64,000 nt of DNA, from NCBI GenBank assembly GCA_001464915.1, contig LNED01000022.1, forward strand, positions 211,256-275,255. Direction: 5' to 3'. Each line of letters starts with the position of its first letter. The stretch's first letter is position 1. Under the pieces are notes generated by a model. That model was not told where the DNA came from, did no database searches, and worked only from the letters and a program-made list of their open reading frames with translations. This document shows, piece by piece, positions 54,073-63,647 of the stretch. Both the position numbers and the translations under genes were made by a program. The DNA comes from Sphingomonadales bacterium Ga0077531 (GTDB lineage Bacteria; Pseudomonadota; Alphaproteobacteria; Sphingomonadales; Sphingomonadaceae).

Positions 54073-56124
54073 CTACCCAAACACCCGCCGCCCGAAGGTC
54101 ACCCGATCCGCCATCGCCATGGTGGTGAGCTGCGCATTGACGCGGATGCAGCTTGGCATCACGCTGGCGTCGGTGATCAGCACGTTGGCGGTGCCATGCA
54201 CCCGCTGATCGAGATCGACCACGCCCTTGGCCGGATCTTCATTGATCGCATTGCCGCCATGCGGATGGCTTGAAGACAGCACGACATCATCGGGCTCCCG
54301 GATCTTGTCGCGCATCAACTGATCGATGGCCTCATCGCTGATCCCGGCCTCGATCGTGTCGCCTTTGAGCAGCGCTGGATAGACTTCCTGCGCGCCGCCC
54401 GCGAGGTGCACCTTGGTGAGGAGCGCCAGCGCGCGGCGCAGCACCTCAAGGTCGGCCTCCTGAAGCTTGAAGCTGAGCTTGCCGTTCTTGATCGTGCCGC
54501 GCCGGTCAGCAGGAAACAGCACCCCGGCCGATGCCAGCCGGTTATAGTTCAGCATCCGCTGGAAGTGATCCCCAAACCAGCCGGGCACCAGCGTCGCCAT
54601 GCTCATCGGGGGCTGGAAATGGCTCTCGATCAGGAAATCGCCGCGATCGATGAAGGTCGCCATCTGGTCTTCGTCCCACGCCCGCACCGGATCAACCATC
54701 AGGGCAGGGACGGGGCAGGCGATGTTGAGCGATATGTCCTTACCGGTTCCCATGATCCCGCTGGCCGAAAGGATGTTGCTGGATGCGATGGTGCCCGCAG
54801 CGACCACCACGCCCTTCGTCACGCCGATCCGCTTGCCGCGGCCATCGGGCAGCAGGATCTGCACCGATGTCGCCACGCGGCGGCCATCGGCAGCGCGCGG
54901 CCCCCAGCCGATTTCGAGCACCTGCGCATGGGCGAGAATCCGCGCCTTGCGCGGCGCGCTTAGCGCGGCGTGATGCAGAAAGCTTTCGGGCATCGCGCGC
55001 TTGCGGCCATAGGGGCAGCCGGTGTTGCAATAGCCGCAGGATATGCAGCGATTATCTTCGGACTTCGCGCCCCAGTTCTTGCGGAACCAGCCTGAAATGG
55101 CGCGTTGATCAAGCGGGTCGGCGGAGCCCGCCCGGTAGGCCTGCCAGCCGGTCAGCATCCGCGTGCCATTGTTTTGCCCTAGCCGCCGGTCGATCTCGTG
55201 AATGCCGAGCCGCGTCTCGATCCGCTCGTAAGAGGAATCGAGCATATCGCTCGCGATTCCCGCGCCCAGCCCCTGCCAGGTCGCCAGCACATCATTGGCA
55301 TCAGGATGGGTCTCGCCCTCGCGTGCAAGCCGCAGGCAGATGCCGTTGTTGATCACGGTCGATCCGCCCACCGTGCGGCCCTGGAACACGATGATATCGC
55401 GGTCACGCGTGGTCTGGATCGCGCCGTCCTTGTAGAGGCTCGACGACATCCGCAGCTCATGCGGGGTGATGGCGGTGCTTGGGAGATAGGGCCCGGCCTC
55501 GATCACCAGCACCTCGTATCCCTGATCGGCAAGGTTTGCAGCCGCCACCGCGCCGCCTGCGCCCGAACCGATTACGATCACCTCGACACTTTCGGGGATG
55601 GCGTCCTCGCTGACGAAGACCTGCGGGGGCAGATCATTGCCCGAATACTCGTCGATCTCCGGATCGTCGGGCGTGCCGGCGCGGGTGCGGTGGCGGGGCA
55701 GGGTGAAGCCGATTGCGGCGAACACCGGATTGCCAGCGTTGGCGTCTTCTTCCGCCGCCTGATCCGCGTCAGGCCCGGCGGCATCAAGCCAGTGGCCATA
55801 ATAGCCTGCATAAACAATGCCGCGAATACGGGCCATGTCCTGAAACAGATCGACCCGGCTGTTCTTCAGCCGCCGTTCGATCCGCCAGATGCGAAATCTA
55901 CGCGGCGCAAAGTGCCACACTGGCCCGCCCAGAACCACCCATGCGGCCAGCACTGACAGGCCGGTTTCAAACGGGGTGCGCCCTTCGATATTGCCGAACA
56001 TGGTTTGCAGATTGTCGACAACCTGTTGCGGGGTGATCGCCATTTCTGCGGGTTCGACGAACATGGTCTCGGCCATCTTGCGCCAGATCGCGGCAATGAA
56101 CGGATTGAACGGTTTGGTCTGCAT
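54073..56124 (-). CDS. GMC-family FAD oxidoreductase
   Basis: VEVIVIGSGAGGAVAAANLADQGYEVLVIEAGPY; VFQGRTVGGSTVINNGICLR; C-terminal VLITDASVMPSCIRVNAQLTTMAMADRV. Confidence 0.9.
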   Translation of the reverse strand: MQTKPFNPFIAAIWRKMAETMFVEPAEMAITPQQVVDNLQTMFGNIEGRTPFETGLSVLAAWVVLGGPVWHFAPRRFRIWRIERRLKNSRVDLFQDMARIRGIVYAGYYGHWLDAAGPDADQAAEEDANAGNPVFAAIGFTLPRHRTRAGTPDDPEIDEYSGNDLPPQVFVSEDAIPESVEVIVIGSGAGGAVAAANLADQGYEVLVIEAGPYLPSTAITPHELRMSSSLYKDGAIQTTRDRDIIVFQGRTVGGSTVINNGICLRLAREGETHPDANDVLATWQGLGAGIASDMLDSSYERIETRLGIHEIDRRLGQNNGTRMLTGWQAYRAGSADPLDQRAISGWFRKNWGAKSEDNRCISCGYCNTGCPYGRKRAMPESFLHHAALSAPRKARILAHAQVLEIGWGPRAADGRRVATSVQILLPDGRGKRIGVTKGVVVAAGTIASSNILSASGIMGTGKDISLNIACPVPALMVDPVRAWDEDQMATFIDRGDFLIESHFQPPMSMATLVPGWFGDHFQRMLNYNRLASAGVLFPADRRGTIKNGKLSFKLQEADLEVLRRALALLTKVHLAGGAQEVYPALLKGDTIEAGISDEAIDQLMRDKIREPDDVVLSSSHPHGGNAINEDPAKGVVDLDQRVHGTANVLITDASVMPSCIRVNAQLTTMAMADRVTFGRRVFG

Positions 56125-56255
56125 GATGTGATCGGCCCCCTGTCACTCTTCGCTATCCTGACACAGCGCCAAGCAATTGTAACCTTGCGCCGATTTTCGT
56201 CCTACAAAGCGAGGCGCGCGGCACCGGGTGCAACCCCACCCGCCGCGAAACGCAA

Positions 56256-56283
56256 TTGCGCGTCCGGGTCAGGCTTCTATACC
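56256..56283 (+). promoter_or_regulatory. Candidate promoter of DUF427 gene
   Basis: TTGCGC-N16-TATACC. Confidence 0.45.
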
Positions 56284-56355
56284 CAATCCCAAGTCCCGTT
56301 GGCACGGTCTGCGCACGCTGCGGCGGCGCGCTGGATCACGAAAGGTAGAAGACGC

Positions 56356-56637
56356 ATGGTCAAGGCAACGTGGAACGGCGCGGTTATCGCCGAAAGCGAC
56401 GATACGGTGGTGGTTGAAGGCAACCACTATTTCCCGCGCAAGGATGTGCGCGCGCAATATCTGATCGACAGCAACACCCAAACGACCTGCGGGTGGAAGG
56501 GCGTTGCGTCCTACCATTCGCTCAGCGTCGATGGCGCGAACAATACCGACGCCGCGTGGTACTATCCCGATCCCAAGGACGCTGCCGCCGAAATCACGGA
56601 CCGCATCGCCTTTTGGAAAGGGGTCGAAGTGCGTTGA
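56356..56637 (+). CDS. DUF427 domain protein
   Basis: 93 aa, VKATWNGAVIAESDDTVVVEGNHYFPRKDVRAQYLIDSNTQTTCGWKGVASYHSLSVDG. Confidence 0.88.
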   Translation: MVKATWNGAVIAESDDTVVVEGNHYFPRKDVRAQYLIDSNTQTTCGWKGVASYHSLSVDGANNTDAAWYYPDPKDAAAEITDRIAFWKGVEVR

Positions 56638-56658
56638 CGTCGCCCCCGCGAAACGCCT

Positions 56659-56686
56659 TTGCCACTTTGTGCGAGGGTTCTATACG
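56659..56686 (+). promoter_or_regulatory. Candidate promoter of crtW-crtZ
   Basis: TTGCCA-N16-TATACG; flanks share TTCTATACNCAA with the DUF427 promoter. Confidence 0.45.
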
Positions 56687-56721
56687 CAACCACATGCCCC
56701 CCGCGTGCGTATCCTTTTGAC

Positions 56722-57507
56722 ATGACCACTCAGCTCTCCCTTCCCGTTCGTGCGCAACAGGGCGCGATTGGCCTTGCGTTGGCGCTCGCTATCGCCGGGA
56801 GCTGGCTGGGCATTCACGCATACGGGATGTTCGTGTTCGAACTCACTTGGAGCAACTGGCCCTTCGCGCTGATGCTGGCGATGGTGCAATGCTGGCTTTC
56901 GGTCGGCGTATTCATCGTCTGCCATGATGCGATGCATGGCAGCCTGGTGCCGGGCAAGCCGCGCGTGAACGGCGCGATCGGTACGGTGCTGCTGGCGCTT
57001 TATGCGGGCTTTGCTTGGAAGCAGCTGCGCGATGCGCATTTCGCGCACCACAAGCTGGCGGGCCGCGCGGGCGATCCTGATTTTGACGAGCATCACCCCG
57101 ATAATTTTCGCCGCTGGTATGCGACCTTTTTCCGGCGCTATTTCGGCTGGCGCTCGATCCTGTTCGTCCACACGGTGGTCGGCATCTACTGGCTGGTGCT
57201 GCACATTCCGATGGTGCAGATCGTGATGCTGTACGGCCTGCCCGCGCTCGCATCATCGCTGCAATTGTTTTACTTCGGCACCTTCCGCCCGCACCGCCAT
57301 ATGCCGGGTGAGGATGCGGATGATTTCGCTGACCGCCATAATACCCGTAGCGAGGATTTCGGCACGCTGGCGAGCCTCGCCACGTGCTTCCATTTCGGCT
57401 ATCATCTCGAACACCACCGCCGCCCCGATGTGCCGTGGTGGGCGCTGCCGCGCGCGCGCCGGGCCGGGGTGGGGCAGGTAGATTTGACTGAGAAGGTGCC
57501 CGCATGA
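56722..57507 (+). CDS. crtW: Beta-carotene ketolase CrtW
   Basis: VFIVCHDAMHGSLVPGKPRVN; RDAHFAHHKLAGRAGDPDFDE; CFHFGYHLEHHRRPDVPWWALPRAR. Confidence 0.93.
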   Translation: MTTQLSLPVRAQQGAIGLALALAIAGSWLGIHAYGMFVFELTWSNWPFALMLAMVQCWLSVGVFIVCHDAMHGSLVPGKPRVNGAIGTVLLALYAGFAWKQLRDAHFAHHKLAGRAGDPDFDEHHPDNFRRWYATFFRRYFGWRSILFVHTVVGIYWLVLHIPMVQIVMLYGLPALASSLQLFYFGTFRPHRHMPGEDADDFADRHNTRSEDFGTLASLATCFHFGYHLEHHRRPDVPWWALPRARRAGVGQVDLTEKVPA

Positions 57508-58001
57508 GCTGGCTCGAAATTACGCTGACCGTCCTGTCCTCGCTGATCGGCATGGAGATTTTTGCGTGGGTCGCGCACAAATATATCATGCACGGCTGGG
57601 GCTGGGGCTGGCACCGCGATCATCACGAACCGCACGACAAGGTGTTGGAAAAGAACGATCTGTTCGCGGTTGTCTTCGGCACAATCAATGCCGCGATGTA
57701 TATCTACGGCTCGCTGTACTGGGACTGGCTGTGGTGGTTCGCGGTCGGGATCACGCTGTACGGGGTGATCTACACGCTGGTGCATGACGGGTTGGTGCAC
57801 CAACGCTATTGGCGCTGGGTGCCGCGCAAAGGCTACGCCAAGCGGTTGGTGCAGGCGCACAAGCTGCACCATGCCACCATCGGCAAGGAAGGTGGGGTCA
57901 GCTTCGGCTTCGTGATCGCGCGCGATCCGGCCAAGCTGAAGGCCGAATTGAAGGCGCAGAAAGCGGCTGGGATTGCGGTTGTGCGGGATGCAGCGATCTG
58001 A
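57504..58001 (+). CDS. crtZ: Beta-carotene hydroxylase CrtZ
   Basis: EIFAWVAHKYIMHGWGWGWHRDHHEPHDKVLEKNDLFAVVFG; YTLVHDGLVHQR; AHKLHHATIGKEGGVSFGF. Confidence 0.96.
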   Translation: MSWLEITLTVLSSLIGMEIFAWVAHKYIMHGWGWGWHRDHHEPHDKVLEKNDLFAVVFGTINAAMYIYGSLYWDWLWWFAVGITLYGVIYTLVHDGLVHQRYWRWVPRKGYAKRLVQAHKLHHATIGKEGGVSFGFVIARDPAKLKAELKAQKAAGIAVVRDAAI

Positions 58002-58092
58002 TCGTTCGCAGGTTCGTCTAGGCCATCGTTAGACCCTGTTTAGACCCCTGCTAGGCCCGCTCTAGCCCCCATCTTGCCCTATGTTCTCTAAA

Positions 58093-58108
58093 TGTTTCAC
58101 GTGAAACA
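58093..58108. promoter_or_regulatory. Perfect parS-like palindrome
   Basis: TGTTTCACGTGAAACA, intergenic between convergent crtZ and sufE. Confidence 0.75.
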
Positions 58109-58135
58109 TTGACGGCGGAGCGCAGGAAACGGCGA

Positions 58136-58555
58136 TCAGGCAGCCGCCAGCCGCGCAGCATGTTCCTTCACCAGCGCGATCATGTTCGGCACGCCCTGCG
58201 TGCGGTTGCTCGATAGCTGGCTTTTCAGGTCGAACGGGGCAAGCGCGCCCATCACGTCCATCTGCGCCACTTCACCGGCAGGCTTGTCCTGCACCGCAGA
58301 AATCACCAGCGCGACGATCCCCTTGGTGATTGCGGCGTTGCTGTCAGCGAGGAAGTGGAGCGTCTCACCATCCGCCCCGGCAGGATAGACCCAAACCGCC
58401 GCTGAACACCCGCGCACCAAAGTCGCATCGGTTTTTAGCGCATCGGGCATGGGTTCCAGCGTCCGGCCCAGCTCGATCAGCAGGCCGTAACGATCATCGC
58501 CTTCGAGGAATTCATATTCCTCAAGAATGTCGGAAAGTGTGCGCATTCCGCGCAA
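58136..58555 (-). CDS. sufE: SufE family sulfur acceptor
   Basis: DILEEYEFLEGDDRYGLLIELGRTLEPMPDALKTDATLVRGCSAAVWVYP. Confidence 0.93.
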   Translation of the reverse strand: MRGMRTLSDILEEYEFLEGDDRYGLLIELGRTLEPMPDALKTDATLVRGCSAAVWVYPAGADGETLHFLADSNAAITKGIVALVISAVQDKPAGEVAQMDVMGALAPFDLKSQLSSNRTQGVPNMIALVKEHAARLAAA

Positions 58556-58600
58556 TTAGGCATGCCGGACGCGAAACGGAAGGGGGATTTACCCGCAATG

Positions 58601-58777
58601 CTACCCGCTCAGGCCGCCGGGCCTGGTGAAGGCGTAATAGATCACATAGAACCAGCTGAAGAACCCATGGACGATGGCCCAGATGATCGACTTGTGCAGG
58701 CTCCAGCTGATCGCCACAGCAATGGCGCTGCCAAGCCCGATCCCAGCTTGCGCCGCGGTGTTGGTGGCGCCGCTCAC
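58601..58777 (-). CDS. 58-aa membrane protein at the end of the psp unit, not in supplied ORF list
   Basis: GTG start overlapping the upstream gene by 4 nt; VSGATNTAAQAGIGLGSAIAVAISWSLHKSIIWAIVHGFFSWFYVIYYAFTRPGGLSG. Confidence 0.65.
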   Translation of the reverse strand: MSGATNTAAQAGIGLGSAIAVAISWSLHKSIIWAIVHGFFSWFYVIYYAFTRPGGLSG

Positions 58778-59025
58778 AGTTCCACGCCGCTGGCGATGGC
58801 TTCGAGCTTGCGGATGCGTTCCTTGAGGTCGGCGAGTTCGATCCGGGCAGTGCCGATGGTGGAGCCTTCGTCGGTGGCGGGGCGATGCGCGGTGCGATCA
58901 AGCTCCTGCCGCTTCAGATCAAGCCAGCCCTGCCAGCCGCGCAGCAGCGCCGCCGCGATGACGATGATAGCAATCAGGCCGGATGTAGCCGTGATCACAC
59001 TCGGGTCGAGAAGGGGCGTTATCAT
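58774..59025 (-). CDS. Small TM/coiled-coil protein, psp cassette
   Basis: 83 aa: N-terminal TM and ARIELADLKERIRKLEAIASG coil; 4-nt overlap. Confidence 0.75.
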   Translation of the reverse strand: MITPLLDPSVITATSGLIAIIVIAAALLRGWQGWLDLKRQELDRTAHRPATDEGSTIGTARIELADLKERIRKLEAIASGVEL

Positions 59026-59336
59026 TCGCTCGGTTCCTTCCTGCTGGCGGGAAGCCCCCGCAAGGCTTCGATTTCGGCGGAGATGCGGGCCTGTTCGCGC
59101 GCGTCGCCGCCGTTGCTGTCGGTGACGATGCGTTCGAGCACTTTCACCCGTTCGCGCAGTTCCGTGACTTCGCGCCGGGCGGCGTCGATTTCGGCCAGAC
59201 TGCGGCCATCATCGCGCGGGGCGAGGCGTTCGTTGCCGTTCTCGTCACTGATGATACCAGCGCGGGCCTTGGCGTATTGCACCGCGCCCCACACGACGAT
59301 CGCGATGATCGCGACTATGGCCCAACTGCTGATCAT
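59022..59336 (-). CDS. PspB-like TM/coiled-coil protein, psp cassette
   Basis: 104 aa: TM plus LRERVKVLERIVTDSNGGDAREQARISAEIEALRG. Confidence 0.8.
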   Translation of the reverse strand: MISSWAIVAIIAIVVWGAVQYAKARAGIISDENGNERLAPRDDGRSLAEIDAARREVTELRERVKVLERIVTDSNGGDAREQARISAEIEALRGLPASRKEPSE

Positions 59337-59698
59337 GCCTCACCTTTGTCCTTGAGGTTCGACAGGGCCCGATCCCGCAGCGCGTCAATCTCGGCGCCTA
59401 GATGATAGCCGCCGTCGGTGACGATCCGTTCGACATTGGCGAGCCGGTCTTTCATCGATCCCAGCTCAGCGCGCAGTTCGGCGTTTTCCTGGGTCAGCAA
59501 GGTGACGCGATGCGCAGTTTCCTTGTCCGAACCGGGCTTCAAGGATTGGCCCCACATCCCTTCGAGCGGGTAGCCGTTCTTGATCTTCATCCGGGTGGTC
59601 TGGAACGACGCGAGGATGCCCATCGCGCTCAGCACGGCACAGGCAAATATGATCCAGCCAAGATAGGGGAGAAAGTCGATAAAGCTCACTTCCATCAC
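59333..59698 (-). CDS. PspB-like TM/coiled-coil protein, psp cassette
   Basis: 121 aa: TM plus MKDRLANVERIVTDGGYHLGAEIDALRD; 4-nt overlaps both sides. Confidence 0.8.
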   Translation of the reverse strand: MMEVSFIDFLPYLGWIIFACAVLSAMGILASFQTTRMKIKNGYPLEGMWGQSLKPGSDKETAHRVTLLTQENAELRAELGSMKDRLANVERIVTDGGYHLGAEIDALRDRALSNLKDKGEA

Positions 59699-60003
59699 AC
59701 ACGCTCCTTGCGTTCGAGGCCGAGTGGGACGCCCGCATCTGCATCGACCCGCCGTGTATCACGCAGCGCTTCGATCTGGGTGGCGATGTCATAGCCGCGG
59801 TCGGTGACGATCCGTTCGAGCACCTGCACCCGGTCTTCAAGCCGCTGAATGTGGCTGGCATATTGCGCCGCCTTTTCGGCCGTGTGTTCAGCCGTTGCGC
59901 CGATCTGCATTTCGGCGATCTTCTGCTGGTGCTTGGTCCAGATCGCCACCATCGGGATCGACAGTGCGAAGATCGGGATCAAAAGAGCAAGGATGCCTTC
60001 CAT
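59695..60003 (-). CDS. PspB-like TM/coiled-coil protein, psp cassette
   Basis: 102 aa: TM plus LEDRVQVLERIVTDRGYDIATQIEALRD. Confidence 0.8.
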   Translation of the reverse strand: MEGILALLIPIFALSIPMVAIWTKHQQKIAEMQIGATAEHTAEKAAQYASHIQRLEDRVQVLERIVTDRGYDIATQIEALRDTRRVDADAGVPLGLERKERV

Positions 60004-60033
60004 AATTCTAGTCCCCTATTGCGTGTATTCAGT

Positions 60034-60411
60034 TCAGCGCAGCCGCTCGATTTCGGCGGTCAGGCGCGGGTTGCTGCTGACATAGTGGGTTTCCACTGCG
60101 GCCAGCCGCCGGTCGATATCGCGGAAGTTGGCGCGGATTTCGCGGGCGGTGCGCTTGGGATTCTGGCGCACGCCCTGCCAGTACTTCTGCTCGCTGGCGT
60201 CGCGGTAGAGGTGCGGCGGTTTTTTGTTCAACACGAACCCGGCGACGAAATAGGCGAGGATCGACCAGCCACCGGTGATGAACATCGAGAAGAACGCCGC
60301 CATCCGCACCCAGAAGACGTTGACCCCGGTATAGTCGGCGATGCCGGAACATACGCCCATCAGCTTCGCATTGTGCTTGTCGCGGTAGAGTGTGGTGCGG
60401 GGCGTGTTCAT
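60034..60411 (-). CDS. pspC: Phage shock protein C
   Basis: TLYRDKHNAKLMGVCSGIADYTGVNVFWVRMAAFFSMFITGGWSILAYFVAGFVL. Confidence 0.93.
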   Translation of the reverse strand: MNTPRTTLYRDKHNAKLMGVCSGIADYTGVNVFWVRMAAFFSMFITGGWSILAYFVAGFVLNKKPPHLYRDASEQKYWQGVRQNPKRTAREIRANFRDIDRRLAAVETHYVSSNPRLTAEIERLR

Positions 60412-60713
60412 GCGCGGGTTCCCTTCTTCTCGGCCATCAGCGCTTCCAATTCGCGCAGCTGGGCATTGTCGTCCTGATGTTCGGCGATCAGCCGGCGGGC
60501 CGGGGTGAAATCGGGCGAGTCAGACGCGACCAACCGTTCCACCGTTTCCATCCGCTGATCGAGCCGTTTGGCGAGGTTGTAGAGTTCTTCCAGCAACACC
60601 TCGTCATCGGCGGTGATGGTCGGCGCGGTCTTCCACTTGGTTACGTAGTGCAGAATGACCCACGGGAGGCCAATGAACAGCATCGCTACGACCAGGACAG
60701 CTTCGAATGGCAT
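60408..60713 (-). CDS. pspB: Phage shock protein B
   Basis: 101 aa, TM then LLEELYNLAKRLDQRMETVERLVASDSPDFTP. Confidence 0.88.
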   Translation of the reverse strand: MPFEAVLVVAMLFIGLPWVILHYVTKWKTAPTITADDEVLLEELYNLAKRLDQRMETVERLVASDSPDFTPARRLIAEHQDDNAQLRELEALMAEKKGTRA

Positions 60714-60716
60714 GGC

Positions 60717-61403
60717 TTATTCCCCCTGTTCCGGCGCGGCTTTGCCCAGCGCCTTCTTCATTTCAGCAAGTTCATCATCAATCGCGTCCGATCCGGCGAG
60801 TGCCGCGATTTCATCGGCGAGCGACGGCATCTTGCCTTCTGCGATCTGCAAAGCGTCGGCGCGGCCCTCGGCGTAATCGACCCGGCGTTCGAGCTGGTCG
60901 AACCGGGCAAGTGCTTCGTCAGTGCGCTCGGTGCTCATCAGCGTGCGCAGCTTGACGCGGTTCTCGGCGCTTTCGAGGCGGGCGGCGATGGCAGTCTGGC
61001 GGCTGCGGGCTTCGCGCAGGCGGTGCTGCAACTTGGCAATGTCGTCTTCGTAGGCCCGCAGCGCATCGTCGAGCACGGCGATTTCAGTCTTGAGCTGATC
61101 GCCCATGTCACCGGCCTTCTTCTTTTCGACCAATGCGGCACGGGCGAGGTCTTCGCGATCCTTGCTGAGGGCGAGCTGCGCCTTCTCAGCCCAATCGGCC
61201 TGAAGGCGGTCAAGCTTGACGCAGTGGCGGTGCATTTCCTTCTGATCCGCGATTGTGCGCGCCGCGCTGGCGCGGACTTCGACCAGGGTTTCCTCCATTT
61301 CGAGGATGATCATGCGGATCATCTTGGTCGGATCATCGGCCTTGTCGAGCATATCGTTGAAATTGGCGGCAATGATGTCGCGGGTGCGGCTGAAAATGCC
61401 CAT
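60717..61403 (-). CDS. pspA: Phage shock protein A
   Basis: MGIFSRTRDIIAANFNDMLDKADDPTKMIRMIILEMEETLVEVRASAARTIADQKE. ORF is open a further 90 codons upstream. Confidence 0.94.
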   Translation of the reverse strand: MGIFSRTRDIIAANFNDMLDKADDPTKMIRMIILEMEETLVEVRASAARTIADQKEMHRHCVKLDRLQADWAEKAQLALSKDREDLARAALVEKKKAGDMGDQLKTEIAVLDDALRAYEDDIAKLQHRLREARSRQTAIAARLESAENRVKLRTLMSTERTDEALARFDQLERRVDYAEGRADALQIAEGKMPSLADEIAALAGSDAIDDELAEMKKALGKAAPEQGE

Positions 61404-61665
61404 GAAGGCTACTCCATCGAGAAACGAATTGGCGCGGTCGCGGGCGGTGCCGCGGTCTTGTTCAGAACTGCTGGCGCGGCCGCTCGATTGCGTCGGGGTG
61501 GGGCTGCGGCGCAAGGCTTCGATTTCCTCATCAAGCCGCGACAGCCGTCCTGACGACAGTGGGCTGAGGTGCGGGCTGAGATTGTGGGCCGAAGCATCGC
61601 CGGTGGCAGCGTCTGCGCGGGGGGCATTACGCTCCGGCCCCAAGGGATCGCGGGGATCGCCCATC

Positions 61666-61851
61666 TCAGGCAATCTCGCTCATCGCGCCGGCATCGGACG
61701 CCGGGTTGGCAACCGGGGCAGCGCTAACCGCGCCGGGCTGAATCTGCGATGACAGCGCAATCATCATCACCATCGCGGCAATGCTGGCCATTGCGGCCTG
61801 CCCAAGCTTGCTGTTCCAGAAGCTGGCGGCGGCGGGTTTGCGGTCGATCAT
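61666..61851 (-). CDS. Small single-TM hypothetical protein, first gene after the sigma-54 promoter
   Basis: MIDRKPAAASFWNSKLGQAAMASIAAMVMMIALSSQIQPGAVSAAPVANPASDAGAMSEIA. Confidence 0.65.
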   Translation of the reverse strand: MIDRKPAAASFWNSKLGQAAMASIAAMVMMIALSSQIQPGAVSAAPVANPASDAGAMSEIA

Positions 61852-61893
61852 GCTAGGCCTCCCAAGTGGTGTTCGTGGTCTTGCAAGGTCTTC

Positions 61894-61909
61894 TGCAACC
61901 GCTGTGCCA
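61894..61909 (-). promoter_or_regulatory. Sigma-54 (-24/-12) promoter of the psp unit
   Basis: Minus strand TGGCAC-AGCGG-TTGCA, matching TGGCAC-N5-TTGCW. Confidence 0.85.
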
Positions 61910-61986
61910 AAGTGAGGGAATGGCGGAACTCCGGGGTTTTTGTATGGCCATCATGTGACTATGTTGGCGGCTATTGCCAAGCATTG

Positions 61987-61997
61987 GTGAATTTCAC
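61987..61997. promoter_or_regulatory. Candidate PspF upstream activating site
   Basis: GTGAA-T-TTCAC about 90-100 bp upstream of the sigma-54 promoter and just before pspF. Confidence 0.6.
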
Positions 61998-62009
61998 TAT
62001 AGTTTGGAT

Positions 62010-63056
<1,047 letters not shown>

Positions 63057-63113
63057 CTAAATCGCAAGGGTTTGCCGCTAGTTCGGACAGGGTATTCGGC
63101 TCGGAGCAGGGTT

Positions 63114-63428
63114 ATGCGTGCATTCGTCGACATTGTTCAAAATCTGACCAGCAGCATCCGTTTTATCATCGGCGCCGTTGTGTTGGGCCTGATGGCGGTC
63201 GGCTTGTTCATGACCATCGGCGCGACCTATGTCAGTCACAAGGCGGTCGATTCGATCGGTGAGCGGGTCGAGCGGCTCGGCGAAGAAGCGATCCGTGCCG
63301 AACAGGAAGCGCGCCGTGCGGAAGAGCTTGCCAAGGATGGCTGGGGCTATCGTCCGGTGGACGCCAATGGCAAACCTGCCCCTCGCCAGCGCGATTCCGA
63401 AAGCGTCAAGAACGGCTGGGGCGACTGA
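63114..63428 (+). CDS. Small membrane protein with coiled-coil segment
   Basis: MRAFVDIVQNLTSSIRFIIGAVVLGLMAVGLFMTIGATYVSHKAVDSIGERVERLGEEAIRAEQEARRAEEL. Confidence 0.7.
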   Translation: MRAFVDIVQNLTSSIRFIIGAVVLGLMAVGLFMTIGATYVSHKAVDSIGERVERLGEEAIRAEQEARRAEELAKDGWGYRPVDANGKPAPRQRDSESVKNGWGD

Positions 63429-63647
63429 CGCGTCCGAACAACTGTGGCGCGCTCGCGTAGTGCTCCACACAGCCAAATTTCCCTGAATTTGCCCCCATAG
63501 TCTCTCGGTTCGCTCTTGCCAAAGACTGCGCCCGCGCCTAAGTGACGCTCCAATCCCGGCATTGTCGTGACAAGGTTTGGATGCTGGCGCCTCCCGGGGC
63601 CGGCACGAAACTGCGTTTTCAGCAATGACGACTCGTATGGAGCAAGA

